A stretch of 64,000 nt of DNA from UBA1181 sp045617845 (GTDB lineage: Bacteria > Bacteroidota > Bacteroidia > Bacteroidales > Paludibacteraceae), in the NCBI GenBank assembly GCA_045617845.1, contig JAZLJL010000101.1, positions 14,222-78,221 of the forward strand, given 5' to 3'. Below, in pieces: positions 40,987-50,513 of this stretch. The notes under the pieces are model-generated. The model saw only the letters and a program-made list of their open reading frames with translations, had not been told where the DNA came from and did not search any database. A program made the position numbers and the translations under genes. Each line of letters begins with the position of its first letter. Position 1 is the first letter of the stretch.

Positions 40987-43581
40987 AATTTTTTTAATTT
41001 CGTTTAATTTATTTAATGCTTCTATTGGAGTGAGGTTATTTACGTCCATGTGATTAATCTCATCACGCACCGCCTCCAAGATAGGATCGTCTAATTGGAA
41101 CAAGCTAAGTTGCACTGCCTCAGGCTTTTTCTTCGCAGGCTTCGATCCGTCGGAGATCGGGTTCTTCGAATTGCCCACCTCCAGCTGCTCCAAAATTTCG
41201 TTGGCGCGATTCACCACTTTATTCGGCAAACCCGCCAATTTTGCCACATGAATACCAAAACTATGCTCGCTACTGCCCCTTACAAGCTTACGAAGGAAGA
41301 TAACTTTGCCGTCAACCTCCTTCACGGAGACGTTATAATTCTTAATTCTAGGGAAAAGTTTCTCCATCTCGTTCAACTCATGATAATGGGTGGCGAAAAG
41401 CGTCTTAGCCTTCGCCTTCGGATGCTCATGGATATATTCCACGATAGACCATGCGATGGAGATGCCGTCATAAGTACTGGTTCCCCTACCCAACTCGTCA
41501 AAGAGGACCAAGCTCCTCTGCGAAAGGTTATTGATGATGCTCGCCGCCTCGTTCATCTCCACCATGAAAGTGGATTCGCCCATAGAGATATTGTCGGAAG
41601 CGCCCACACGGGTGAAAATCTTATCGACCACACCAATCGTCGCCGCATCCGCGGGAACGAAGCAACCGATCTGCGCCATCAGCACGATCAGCGCCGTCTG
41701 CCTCAACAACGCAGACTTACCCGCCATGTTAGGTCCCGTGATCATAATGACCTGCTGCGACTGGGAATCAAGCATCAAGTCGTTCGCCACATACTGCTCC
41801 CCTATCGGAAGCTGCCTCTCAATCACAGGATGTCGACCCTGCTTTATATCTATCACCTCCCCGTCGTTGATGACCGGGCGTACATAATGGTTTTCCTGCG
41901 ACGCCTTAGCGAAGGACATCAGCACATCCAACTTAGCGATCAGGTTGGAATTCACCTGAATGGCAGGAATATACTCAGCCAATTCAAGGACCAACCCGTT
42001 GAATATCTGCGTTTCCAGAGACAAAATCTTCTCTTCCGCACCTAATATCTTCTCCTCATACTCCTTCAACTCCTGCGTGATATAACGCTCGGCGTTGGTC
42101 AAGGTCTGCTTGCGGATCCAATCCTCAGGCACCTTGTCCTTGTGTGTGTTTCGCACCTCGATATAATAACCAAAGACATTATTGTAGCTCACCTTCAAGC
42201 TCGGAATGCCCGTGCGGTCAGACTCTCGCTGCTGCAGTTGGAGAAGATAATCCTTGCCCGAATAAGAGATGTCGCGCAACTCATCCAACTCAGCGCTGAC
42301 GCCCTTGGCGATGACCCCGCCACGGTTCACCATGTTCGGTGGATCGTTCGTGATCGTCTTGTCAATCTTTTCATAGATGGATGGACACGGATTCAATTGG
42401 TCGCCCACACGCTTCAAGCCATCATTATCGCTCTCCACGCAAGCCTCCTTGATAGGAACAAGAGCACCCAAAGCCACTTTCAATTGCACCACCTCACGAG
42501 GCGTGACACGTCCGACAGCCACCTTAGAGATGATACGCTCCAAGTCGCCGATAACCGACATATTCGTCTCGAAAACCTCCTTCAAATCAGGATGTTTGAA
42601 GAAGTCGTCCACCATGTTCAAGCGTTCCTCGATAGGTTTCACATCCTTCAACGGGAAGGCGATCCAACGCTTCAGCAAGCGGGCGCCCATAGGCGTTATC
42701 GTGCGGTCGATGATGTTGAGGAGCGTTCTACCGCCCTCATGCATCGTGCCATAAAGTTCCAGGTTACGGATGGTGAATTGGTCCAACCAGACATACTTAT
42801 CCTCTTCGATACGGGACAACTGCGTGATATGACCAATCTGCGTATGCTGCGTCATATCCAAATAGTGGAGGATGGCGCCCGATGCGACGATACCCAACTT
42901 CAGTTTGTCCACACCAAACCCCTTCAGGTTTTTCGTCTCGAAATGCTTGATCAGACGGTCATGGGCAGCCTCCGAAGTGAATACCCAATCGTCCAACTCA
43001 TAAGTAAAGAATTTGGAACCGAAACGTTCCTCGAATTCCGAGCGTTTCGTACGTTCGAACAAGACCTCCTTCGGCATGATGCCGTTCAGCAACTTGTCCA
43101 CATACTCGCAAGTGCCCTCCGCCGTGAGGAACTCACCCGTAGAGATATCCAAGAATGCGACGCCCGCCATCTTCTTGTCGAAATGGACGGCAGCCAAGAA
43201 GTTGTTCTCCTTATGGTCCAAAATATTATCGTTGACAGCCACACCCGGAGTGACCAACTCCGTAATGCCACGTTTCACCAACTTCTTCGTCAGTTTAGGA
43301 TCCTCCAGCTGGTCGCAGATCGCCACACGCTTGCCTGCGCGCACCAGTTTAGGCAAATAAGTATCCAACGCATGATGAGGGAAACCCGCCAACTCCACCG
43401 ATTGGGCGGAACCGTTGGCACGTCTCGTCAAGGTGATTCCCAAAATTTCGGAAGCCATCACGGCATCCTCTAAAAACGTTTCATAAAAATCGCCCACACG
43501 GAACAAAAGGATAGCGTCCGGATGCATCGATTTGAACTCCAGATACTGCTTCATCAAAGGCGTTTCTACCACATTCGCCAT
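40972..43581 (-). CDS. mutS: DNA mismatch repair protein MutS
   Basis: MutS binds mismatches and starts repair with MutL. The start at 43581 (MANVVETPLMKQY) fits the family; an ATG 12 bases upstream is also in frame. The mismatch-reading motif F-Y-E lies in FRVGDFYETF. The connector, core and clamp domains follow, then the ATPase with Walker A GPNMAGKS, the N-2 signature STFMVEMNE and Walker B LVLFDELGRGTSTYDG, and the C-terminal helix-turn-helix. The 869-residue length is normal. The promoter of the tRNA array sits over its 3' end. Confidence 0.97.
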   Translation of the reverse strand: MANVVETPLMKQYLEFKSMHPDAILLFRVGDFYETFLEDAVMASEILGITLTRRANGSAQSVELAGFPHHALDTYLPKLVRAGKRVAICDQLEDPKLTKKLVKRGITELVTPGVAVNDNILDHKENNFLAAVHFDKKMAGVAFLDISTGEFLTAEGTCEYVDKLLNGIMPKEVLFERTKRSEFEERFGSKFFTYELDDWVFTSEAAHDRLIKHFETKNLKGFGVDKLKLGIVASGAILHYLDMTQHTQIGHITQLSRIEEDKYVWLDQFTIRNLELYGTMHEGGRTLLNIIDRTITPMGARLLKRWIAFPLKDVKPIEERLNMVDDFFKHPDLKEVFETNMSVIGDLERIISKVAVGRVTPREVVQLKVALGALVPIKEACVESDNDGLKRVGDQLNPCPSIYEKIDKTITNDPPNMVNRGGVIAKGVSAELDELRDISYSGKDYLLQLQQRESDRTGIPSLKVSYNNVFGYYIEVRNTHKDKVPEDWIRKQTLTNAERYITQELKEYEEKILGAEEKILSLETQIFNGLVLELAEYIPAIQVNSNLIAKLDVLMSFAKASQENHYVRPVINDGEVIDIKQGRHPVIERQLPIGEQYVANDLMLDSQSQQVIMITGPNMAGKSALLRQTALIVLMAQIGCFVPADAATIGVVDKIFTRVGASDNISMGESTFMVEMNEAASIINNLSQRSLVLFDELGRGTSTYDGISIAWSIVEYIHEHPKAKAKTLFATHYHELNEMEKLFPRIKNYNVSVKEVDGKVIFLRKLVRGSSEHSFGIHVAKLAGLPNKVVNRANEILEQLEVGNSKNPISDGSKPAKKKPEAVQLSLFQLDDPILEAVRDEINHMDVNNLTPIEALNKLNEIKKIVGGK

Positions 43582-43675
43582 CTTACAAACCATTTAAGAC
43601 GTGGATCCTAACTCCACAAACATTAATAAAAAACGAATAGACTGGATCCGGAGAAGCCAGACATCCCCAGTCATT

Positions 43676-44839
43676 TTATAAAGAAGTCGGAGAAGCGAAC
43701 TGCTTCACGTCGTCCGCGCTAATCTCATTGCCACACAAAATGACCATGCGCTCCACCGCATTCCTCAGTTCCCGGATATTACCGCTCCAAGTGTAGTTCT
43801 TCATCTCCTCCTTAGCGGCGGCGGAGAACTTTTTCAACGGAATACCCTGTTCTTCGCAGATGATTCCCAAGAAATGGTCCACCAATTCAGGAATATCCTC
43901 CAAACGCTCACGCAACGGCGGCACATGTACAAGAATCACACCCAAGCGGTGATATAAATCCTCGCGGAAATTACCCTTCTTGATTTCGTCCTGAAGGTTC
44001 TTGTTCGTCGCCGCAAAGACACGCACATCCACTTTGATGCTCTTATCACTACCCACACGAGTGATCTCGCCCTCCTGCAAGGCACGCAAGACCTTCGTCT
44101 GGGCGGAGAGGCTCATATCACCGATCTCATCCAAGAAGAGCGTTCCACCGTTCGCCTGTTCGAACTTACCGATCCGTTGTTTGATAGCGGACGTAAAAGA
44201 ACCCTTCTCGTGGCCAAACAACTCACTCTCGATCAACTCGGAAGGGATAGCGGCGCAATTGACCTCCACAAAAGGATTACTATTACGGTTGCTGGAAAGA
44301 TACAACATCTTAGCAACCACCTCTTTACCCGTTCCGTTCTCGCCCGTAATCAACACTTTGGCGTTAGAAGCCGCCACACGGTCAATCACGGAACGTAGAT
44401 GTTCCATGGCAGGGGAATGCCCCACCATCACCACATCCTTATTAATCTTCTTTCTCAACGTTTTAGTCTCCTGAACTAGCGATTTACGTTCAAGGCCATT
44501 ACGTACACAAACCAATAAGCGGTTCAAATCCAAAGGCTTCTCTATGAAATCGAAGGCACCCAATTTCAACGATTCGACGGCCGTATCAATCGTTCCGTGA
44601 CCCGATATCATCACGACAGTCTGGTCCGGATTTTCCTTCTTGATATTCGACAAAACCTCGATACCGTCCATCTTAGGCATCTTCACGTCGCAAAAGACGA
44701 GGTCGAACTTCTCCTCCTTGAGAATCTCCAACCCTTTCAATCCATCCTCAGCGACAGAAACCGTATACCCCTCATTTTCGAGGATATCCTTCAATGTGTT
44801 ACGGATACTCCTCTCATCATCAATAATTAATATATCCAT
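43676..44839 (-). CDS. NtrC-family response regulator without DNA-binding domain
   Basis: The 387-residue protein has a receiver domain (Asp51 in VFCDVKMP) and a sigma-54-type AAA+ domain with Walker A GENGTGKE (166-173) and Walker B GGTLFLDEIGDM (231-242). The sigma-54 contact loop reads GSFTSA (213-218) instead of GAFTGA. The protein ends at FASPTSL right after the AAA+ lid, with no Fis-type helix-turn-helix. It would have to act from solution or through another protein. The DUF3108 gene lies 17 bases upstream on the same strand. No histidine kinase gene is nearby. Confidence 0.92.
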   Translation of the reverse strand: MDILIIDDERSIRNTLKDILENEGYTVSVAEDGLKGLEILKEEKFDLVFCDVKMPKMDGIEVLSNIKKENPDQTVVMISGHGTIDTAVESLKLGAFDFIEKPLDLNRLLVCVRNGLERKSLVQETKTLRKKINKDVVMVGHSPAMEHLRSVIDRVAASNAKVLITGENGTGKEVVAKMLYLSSNRNSNPFVEVNCAAIPSELIESELFGHEKGSFTSAIKQRIGKFEQANGGTLFLDEIGDMSLSAQTKVLRALQEGEITRVGSDKSIKVDVRVFAATNKNLQDEIKKGNFREDLYHRLGVILVHVPPLRERLEDIPELVDHFLGIICEEQGIPLKKFSAAAKEEMKNYTWSGNIRELRNAVERMVILCGNEISADDVKQFASPTSL

Positions 44840-44856
44840 AATAGCAATTCGTTTTT

Positions 44857-45684
44857 CTATTTAGAAATAAGGGAAGTCATCGGAGACTTCGTATTCTGCA
44901 CATCATTCAGCATAACCTTCACATATCCGACTTTGATCTTAGCCTCGATATAAAGAGGCACATGATTCTCGTCATTGGACACATAGATGGCCATGGCGTC
45001 CTCATCCTCGAAGATGTCGCCCGTAATCAACTGCGGGACGAACTTCAAGGCCTTATATTTCTTTTTATTCCTTAATTTGATGGACTCCTCCCCAGCATAT
45101 TTCAAGGACAAGTCATAGATTTCATTGTCGAATACCAATTTGAACGGAATCATTTGTCCCTTCTTCACCTTCGTCATGTCCACGCTACGGAATCGGTAGC
45201 AAGTGGTGATTAAGTCCAAGATGCCTCGTTGAACGTCAATTGTATCATAAGACATCTTACCTTTCACGTTAAATTGCATGAAGACCTTAGCCTTCTCCTC
45301 GTCCTGTCCCCAATCAAAGCGATACCGCTTATCACAGTAATAACTATCCTCATGTTTCGCCTCCTTATAGCGAAGTGGAAGCAAACCCTCCTTACGCGTA
45401 GTGACGGAGAAGGTATCACGGATGGTATAGAAGCGATCGAAAGACTTGATGGTGTTACCCGCCAGGCGCAAATCGAACACGTCGACACCCTTCTCCTTAC
45501 GTTCTTTCGCGGTGAACAACACATTTCCGGCATGCAACCAAATAGGGCCCAAATTATAATAGATATAGAATGTGGCCTTTTCCCCCCCGCGGAACGCCAA
45601 TTCATCACTCAACACACTATCCGCCGCAAATGCGGAAAATAACATAGACCAAAACGAGATGGCGAGCAATAATCTTCTAATCAT
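44857..45684 (-). CDS. DUF3108 exported protein
   Basis: The 275-residue protein has a signal peptide (1-20, ending AFAA) and the DUF3108 domain: ELAFRGGEKATFYIYYNLGP near the N-terminus, repeated beta strands and VKVMLNDVQN near the C-terminus. The family is periplasmic, of unknown role, and rich in beta structure like lipid-binding envelope proteins. It is co-directional with the response regulator and may be in its operon. TACTTTTG just before the ATG (45689-45696) could be a -7 element, but the spacing would make the mRNA leaderless. Confidence 0.85.
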   Translation of the reverse strand: MIRRLLLAISFWSMLFSAFAADSVLSDELAFRGGEKATFYIYYNLGPIWLHAGNVLFTAKERKEKGVDVFDLRLAGNTIKSFDRFYTIRDTFSVTTRKEGLLPLRYKEAKHEDSYYCDKRYRFDWGQDEEKAKVFMQFNVKGKMSYDTIDVQRGILDLITTCYRFRSVDMTKVKKGQMIPFKLVFDNEIYDLSLKYAGEESIKLRNKKKYKALKFVPQLITGDIFEDEDAMAIYVSNDENHVPLYIEAKIKVGYVKVMLNDVQNTKSPMTSLISK

Positions 45685-45734
45685 AATCCAAAAGTATTAG
45701 GGCGGACTATCCTGAGAATCCACCAACGACAACA

Positions 45735-45763
45735 GCAAAAAAGGACCGATATGTCACCGGTCC
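45735..45763 (-). terminator. terminator of dapB-lepB
   Basis: GGACCG (45743-45748) pairs with CGGTCC (45758-45763); the minus-strand product is followed by a T run. It lies 16 bases after the lepB stop. Confidence 0.8.
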
Positions 45764-45778
45764 GTTCGAATACACATC

Positions 45779-47227
45779 TTAGTCCGGATGCACTTTCGTG
45801 AACATCCTGTTCCAACGAATTTTAGAAAGCAAAGGCTTATCCTCATCCAAAGACAACCAGATGAAAATAGGTTTACCGACGATATGGTCCTCAGGCACAT
45901 AACCCCAGAAGCGGGAGTCCGCCGAGTTGTGTCTATTGTCACCCATCATCCAATAATAATCCATTTTGAAGGTATAAGAATCCGAAACAGCCCCGTTGAT
46001 GAAAATCTGGCCATCACGGACGACCAGTTCGTTTCGTTCGTAGTTTCGGATAATCTGTTCGTACAAAGGCAAGTTGTTCAAATCCAAATGAACGGTAGCG
46101 CCCTTCTTAGGGATATAGATAGGACCGAAATCGTCCCTCGTCCAATCCTTCGCCATATCATAAGGGAAAGTCTCGCCAGAAAAAACCGCAGGTTCATCAT
46201 TGATAGAAATGAGACGTGAGAATTTTTTCATTTCAGCCAAAGCAGCCTTAGTAAGCGGAAGCCTATAAACCAAAGGGAACATGCCAGTAGAAGAATCCCT
46301 TTCGTAGCCCAATATTTTCAAATTGGCTATGCCATTCCTGTAATCATTCATCAACATACGGTCCTCCACACGAACCTCCAATTTCTCAAAGAATTTAGCA
46401 GGTATCTTCTCTGATGTGGCCACCAAATAATTCTTTTGTTGACGAGGAATTTCATTCTCCGGTACACCATTTGTATACACCACGCCACCGATAATTTGGA
46501 GGGAATCGCCAGGGAGACCCACACAACGTTTCACATAATTCTCCCGTCTATCGACCGGCCTCGTGATAATCTCTCCGAAACTCTCCTTGTCATTCCAAAG
46601 CGTATCCCTTCCGAAGATATGCGTCAAAGAATAATAATCGGCGCTCTGTCTCTTAAGGACAACCGTATCGCCCGCAGGGAAATTAAACACGACGATATCG
46701 CCGCGTTGTACGGAGCCAAGCCCCTTCAACCTTTTATATTCCCACTGGGGTTTCTCGATATATGACTTGACGCTTTGGGTAAAAGGCAACGTATGCTGCG
46801 CCAACGGGAAGGAGAGCGGTGTCATCGGGCAACGAGGACCGTAGCTCACCTTGCTGACGAAGAGGAAGTCGCCCACCTTCAACGTCTTCTCCAATGAAGA
46901 AGAAGGAATTTTATACATCTGGAAGAAATAAAGATTGATGACATAGACCGCCACCAATGCGAACATGAGCGCATCCACCCATCCCGCCAACCAATGGAGG
47001 AACGGGTTCTTAGACTCCTTCCAGCCGCCCCATGGCACATATTTCGTAATATAGATATCCAAGGCGAAAGGAATCAGCAATAAGAGCCACCATGCGCCCG
47101 ACCACACTAAAAAGCCGAGGATCGCAAGAAGGACAAAACCGAATTTCACCCATTGTTTCACGCCTGCGGACTGCAGACGTCCCATAAAAGATTTCTTTTC
47201 AGATGGCAAATTCTTTTCAGAAGACAT
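45779..47227 (-). CDS. lepB: signal peptidase I
   Basis: LepB cuts Sec and Tat signal peptides. The 482-residue protein is longer than E. coli LepB, as usual in Bacteroidota, with three N-terminal hydrophobic stretches (about 26-60 and 83-103). The catalytic Ser is in IPSSSLEKT (Ser111) and the general-base Lys in YVKRCVGLPGD (Lys233). A large insertion separates these from the C-terminal box MMGDNRHNSADSR. It starts 18 bases after dapB and is closed by a terminator. Confidence 0.95.
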   Translation of the reverse strand: MSSEKNLPSEKKSFMGRLQSAGVKQWVKFGFVLLAILGFLVWSGAWWLLLLIPFALDIYITKYVPWGGWKESKNPFLHWLAGWVDALMFALVAVYVINLYFFQMYKIPSSSLEKTLKVGDFLFVSKVSYGPRCPMTPLSFPLAQHTLPFTQSVKSYIEKPQWEYKRLKGLGSVQRGDIVVFNFPAGDTVVLKRQSADYYSLTHIFGRDTLWNDKESFGEIITRPVDRRENYVKRCVGLPGDSLQIIGGVVYTNGVPENEIPRQQKNYLVATSEKIPAKFFEKLEVRVEDRMLMNDYRNGIANLKILGYERDSSTGMFPLVYRLPLTKAALAEMKKFSRLISINDEPAVFSGETFPYDMAKDWTRDDFGPIYIPKKGATVHLDLNNLPLYEQIIRNYERNELVVRDGQIFINGAVSDSYTFKMDYYWMMGDNRHNSADSRFWGYVPEDHIVGKPIFIWLSLDEDKPLLSKIRWNRMFTKVHPD

Positions 47228-47245
47228 ATACTAAATTCTTGTTAA

Positions 47246-47956
47246 TTAAAAATTAAACATATCGGACATTCCGAAGAAGCCCTTTTTGCCTGCGACGAAC
47301 TCGGCAGCCACGACAGCACCGAGGGCGAATCCCTCACGACTCTTCGCGTCATGAGTCATCGTGATGCTATCCACATCAGATTCATATCTGATAGTATGGA
47401 TGCCAGGCACTTCTCCCTCACGGATGGACTTGATGGCCAAGTCAGTAGGTTTCGCCTCCGTCTCCTTCACCCAATCGGTCTTGCGGTCGAGATTCTCAAG
47501 TATACCCTCCGCCAAAGTGATTGCGGTACCACTTGGAGCATCCAACTTATGGATATGATGCACCTCAGTCATCTCCACATTGTAGTTGGAGAACTGGTTC
47601 ATCATCCGAGCCAGATTCTTACTGATGGCATTGAAAACATAGACACCGATGCTATAATTGGAAGACCAGAACAAGGTCTTTCCAGTCTTCTCCACTTCAT
47701 CCTTCAAGGCCGAAGCGTTCCATCCCGTCGTGCCGCTCACCACAGGGACATTCGCGTCGAAACATTTCCTCACATTGCCCAATGCAGTATCAGGCTTGGT
47801 GAATTCAATCGCCACGTCCGCACTTTTGAATGCGGCGGATTCGAAATCACCCAAGTTGTCAATATCTATTGTTGAAACGATTTCATGGCCTCTCTCTTTA
47901 GCGATTCGCTCGATGATGTGGCCCATTTTTCCGTAACCTATTAATGCGACTTTCAT
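47246..47956 (-). CDS. dapB: 4-hydroxy-tetrahydrodipicolinate reductase
   Basis: DapB reduces the dapA product in the lysine and diaminopimelate pathway, feeding both protein and peptidoglycan synthesis. The 236-residue enzyme has the nucleotide-binding GYGKMG, the EFTKPD and SGTTGW segments, and the catalytic EVHHIHKLDAPSGTA. It is somewhat shorter than the E. coli enzyme (273 residues), as in other Bacteroidota. It leads the dapB-lepB pair. Confidence 0.96.
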   Translation of the reverse strand: MKVALIGYGKMGHIIERIAKERGHEIVSTIDIDNLGDFESAAFKSADVAIEFTKPDTALGNVRKCFDANVPVVSGTTGWNASALKDEVEKTGKTLFWSSNYSIGVYVFNAISKNLARMMNQFSNYNVEMTEVHHIHKLDAPSGTAITLAEGILENLDRKTDWVKETEAKPTDLAIKSIREGEVPGIHTIRYESDVDSITMTHDAKSREGFALGAVVAAEFVAGKKGFFGMSDMFNF

Positions 47957-47979
47957 AACTTTATAAATATCAATTTTGG

Positions 47980-47987
47980 CAAAGATA
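47980..47987 (-). promoter_or_regulatory. promoter -7 element of dapB
   Basis: TATCTTTG on the minus strand, 24 bases before the dapB ATG. The upstream region overlaps the mnmA terminator and has no TTTG at the right distance. Confidence 0.55.
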
Positions 47988-47989
47988 CT

Positions 47990-48011
47990 AAAAAAGCGCT
48001 CAATGAGCGCT
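47990..48011 (-). terminator. terminator of mnmA
   Basis: AGCGCT (47995-48000) pairs with AGCGCT (48006-48011), and the minus-strand product ends in TTTTTT. It is 36 bases past the mnmA stop. Confidence 0.75.
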
Positions 48012-48046
48012 CCACAAAAAGAAATATATCCACAGGCTATGACATT

Positions 48047-49171
48047 TTAGCCATTTTTAACCTCACACATTTTCCTCGCTTTCTTCAAAAGCTTCGCGTC
48101 GCCGATGAAACCGCCTCCCAGCACCCTGTCGCCTTGATAGAATGCGGCGGACTGACCCGGAGCCGCCGCATAAACAGGTTCGTCGAAAGAGACGATAAGC
48201 AAGTTCTCGTTCACGACACGCACCCGTGAAGAGGTGGGTTGGGAACGGTATCGGATCTGGGTTTGGACAGGCAGATCCAAATCCTTCGGGTCAACCAACG
48301 AGTAGTTCTCCACGACAATCTCCCTGGTCTCCAGCATGGAACGGTCGCCAAGCATCACCGTGTTTTTCAAAGGATTTATCTTCAACACATAAGCAGGTTC
48401 ACCCAAGGCTATACGAAGGCCCTTCCTCTGTCCGACAGTATAGAATGGATATCCGTCATGTTCCCCCAGTTTATCGCCTGCGGGATTGACGAAATGGCCA
48501 CGTCCTATCGCTTCGGTCAGTTCAGGATAGGATTGTCTAAGGAACGTGCGGTAATCGTCCTCCACAAAACAAACCTCCATGCTCTCCTTCTTCTGGGAAA
48601 GCGAGACGAACCCATTCTCCTCCGCGATTCTCTTCACGTCAGATTTAGAGAGTTCGCCCAACGGGAGCACGACACGGTTCCATAAGTCGGTCGGCACATT
48701 CCAAAGGAAATAGGATTGGTCCTTCAATCCGTCCGAACCTCTGGAGACATATCTCTTACCGTCGAATTCGGACAGCTTGGCGTAATGCCCCGTAGCGATA
48801 TAGGCGCACTGCAACCGGTCGGCCAGCTCAGCCATCTTGGTCCATTTCATCGAAGCGTTACAAAGCACACAAGGATTAGGAGTGCGTCCGTTCAGGTATT
48901 CATGGGCGAAGACATCCATCACCGCCCTTTTGAACTCATCACGGACATCGATCACATGATGGGGAAAGCCGATTCTCCTGGCGAGGTTGCGAGCCTCAAC
49001 GATATAGTCAGGGAATTCGTCATGGTACTTCTCGTGGTTACGGGGAGCGTCACACATCCACAGTGTCACCCCCTGAATATCATAGCCCTGTTCACGCAAC
49101 AAAAAACAAGCGGTGGAACTATCGACTCCACCGCTCATGCCAACTAATATACTTTTACTATTGAATTTCAT
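48047..49171 (-). CDS. mnmA: tRNA-specific 2-thiouridylase MnmA
   Basis: MnmA puts sulfur on the wobble U34 of tRNA-Lys, -Glu and -Gln. The 374-residue protein has the PP-loop GMSGGVDSS (12-20), the first catalytic Cys in PNPCVLCN, ATGHYA and the second Cys in SMEVCFVEDD. The C-terminal beta-barrel is present. Its ATG overlaps the stop of the YwqK-like gene by four bases, so the two are coupled. Confidence 0.96.
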   Translation of the reverse strand: MKFNSKSILVGMSGGVDSSTACFLLREQGYDIQGVTLWMCDAPRNHEKYHDEFPDYIVEARNLARRIGFPHHVIDVRDEFKRAVMDVFAHEYLNGRTPNPCVLCNASMKWTKMAELADRLQCAYIATGHYAKLSEFDGKRYVSRGSDGLKDQSYFLWNVPTDLWNRVVLPLGELSKSDVKRIAEENGFVSLSQKKESMEVCFVEDDYRTFLRQSYPELTEAIGRGHFVNPAGDKLGEHDGYPFYTVGQRKGLRIALGEPAYVLKINPLKNTVMLGDRSMLETREIVVENYSLVDPKDLDLPVQTQIRYRSQPTSSRVRVVNENLLIVSFDEPVYAAAPGQSAAFYQGDRVLGGGFIGDAKLLKKARKMCEVKNG

Positions 49172-49935
49172 TTACCGACTTGGTTAACGTCAGGTTCTGG
49201 AATCTTACCTTCATTCTTTTCGTTCTCGGCGGCCTCCGCGGCATACTCTTTATTTAACTCCTTACTATTGATCAGGATGCCCATGTCATATTTCAAAGTA
49301 TCCTTCACTTTACCGGCGTCATCCTTGACCAACCAGTCACCATCCTTCTTGCCCTTTACGAAACTGCCGACGATGACAGGGAAGTCATGACCCTCATAAA
49401 GTTTGTAAACGCCATCTTCGACACCGTTTTTATAAGGGGACTCGGAATAGAGTTTCCCGTCTTGTAGGTAGCGGGTTTTCACGCCATCCACCTTACCGTC
49501 CTTGTAAGGAGTCACCTCGATCAGTTCACCAGTTTTAGCGAAAGATTTGGTCGTATCGACGAGGACCCCCTTCTTGTAATGTTCGATCAAAGAGACCTTT
49601 CCCTCGACATAATAAATCCACTCGCCCTCTTTAGCCTTGCCGATATAAGCGCCTTGTGCGGACTTCGTCAAGCCATCCGTCTCGTAGATGACGATGGCGG
49701 AGGTTTCGTTTTCACCATATTGTTGAATTGATTTCAGGACGCCATCCTCATAATAACGTTTAAACGTTCCGACCGGTTGGTCATCCTTAAATTCGCCTTC
49801 ATATACAAAATAGCCGTTCCCATAGGGTTTATTCCACACACCTTGCTTACGTCCCTTAGAGTCAACCTCGTTGATGGAGAAGACGGAAGAGGACGAAAAC
49901 AACCCGATAATCAATAACACGAAAAGTTTTCTCAT
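49168..49935 (-). CDS. MORN/YwqK-type repeat protein, exported
   Basis: The 255-residue protein has a signal peptide (1-20) and about eight MORN-like beta repeats of the type GxxxYYEDGxLKS, for example GTFKRYYEDGVLKSIQQY and GEWIYYVEGKVSLIEHY. The last 30 residues are charged. YwqK-type proteins are sometimes labelled antitoxins, but no toxin gene is adjacent. A structural role at the envelope is possible. Its coupling to mnmA may be fortuitous. Confidence 0.82.
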   Translation of the reverse strand: MRKLFVLLIIGLFSSSSVFSINEVDSKGRKQGVWNKPYGNGYFVYEGEFKDDQPVGTFKRYYEDGVLKSIQQYGENETSAIVIYETDGLTKSAQGAYIGKAKEGEWIYYVEGKVSLIEHYKKGVLVDTTKSFAKTGELIEVTPYKDGKVDGVKTRYLQDGKLYSESPYKNGVEDGVYKLYEGHDFPVIVGSFVKGKKDGDWLVKDDAGKVKDTLKYDMGILINSKELNKEYAAEAAENEKNEGKIPEPDVNQVGK

Positions 49936-49958
49936 AATTCTAACAATTCAATATCTCA

Positions 49959-49989
49959 CAAATATAAAAAATCGGATTCAATTAGTAAA
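49959..49989 (-). promoter_or_regulatory. promoter of the YwqK-mnmA pair
   Basis: On the minus strand TTTA (49986-49989), 19 bases and TATATTTG (49959-49966), one mismatch from the consensus. It is 23 bases before the ATG. Confidence 0.6.
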
Positions 49990-50031
49990 GAAAAAACAAA
50001 AAAAATACGGGGGCGGAAAACGCCCCCGTAT
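49989..50031 (-). terminator. terminator of rpsF-rpsR-rplI
   Basis: ATACGGGGGCG (50005-50015), loop GAAAA and CGCCCCCGTAT (50021-50031) form an 11-bp stem; the minus-strand product is followed by a long T-rich run. It lies 20 bases after the rplI stop. Confidence 0.93.
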
Positions 50032-50051
50032 AGTAGTTATCGTATTGCGGA

Positions 50052-50495
50052 TTATTCAGCAACAACCTCGAAATTGATCTCTGCGGAAACCTCTTTGTGA
50101 AGCTTCACAGTAGCCTTGTAGGAACCAAGTTCCTTCACGTTGTCGTTGATGTAGATAATCTTTCTGTCGATATCGAAACCTTGCTTAGCCAAAGCCTCAG
50201 CGATTTGGATATTGTTAACAGAACCGAAGATAGTACCAGTAGCGCTAGTCTTCGCGCCGATTTGCAATGAAACACCGTTCAACTTAGCGGCCAAAGCCTC
50301 AGCGTCAGCCTTGATCTTAGCCAACTTGTGAGCGCGTTGTTTCAAGCTCTCTTCCAATTGTTTCTTAGCAGAAGGGGTAGCCAAGATAGCTTTACCCTGA
50401 GGAATAAGGAAGTTACGGCCATAACCGTTCTTAACCTTAACTACGTCGTCCTTGTAACCCAAGTTTTGTACGTCTTGCAATAAAATGATCTCCAT
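50052..50495 (-). CDS. rplI: 50S ribosomal protein L9
   Basis: L9 binds 23S rRNA near the L1 stalk and helps keep the reading frame. The 147-residue protein has the N-terminal rRNA-binding motif MEIILLQDVQNLGYKDDVV and VKNGYGRNFLIPQGKA, the long connecting helix (about 45-75) and the C-terminal domain with GSVNNIQIAEAL. It is third in the rpsF-rpsR-rplI operon, 18 bases after rpsR. Confidence 0.97.
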   Translation of the reverse strand: MEIILLQDVQNLGYKDDVVKVKNGYGRNFLIPQGKAILATPSAKKQLEESLKQRAHKLAKIKADAEALAAKLNGVSLQIGAKTSATGTIFGSVNNIQIAEALAKQGFDIDRKIIYINDNVKELGSYKATVKLHKEVSAEINFEVVAE

Positions 50496-50513
50496 TGTTT
50501 ATCCCTCCTTTAT

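Noticed and set aside
42142..43473. 443-codon frame opposite mutS
   Set aside because: Antisense shadow of a well-supported gene.
49168..49935. Toxin-antitoxin module at the YwqK-type gene
   Set aside because: The family is often labelled antitoxin, but no toxin gene is next to it; the neighbour is mnmA.
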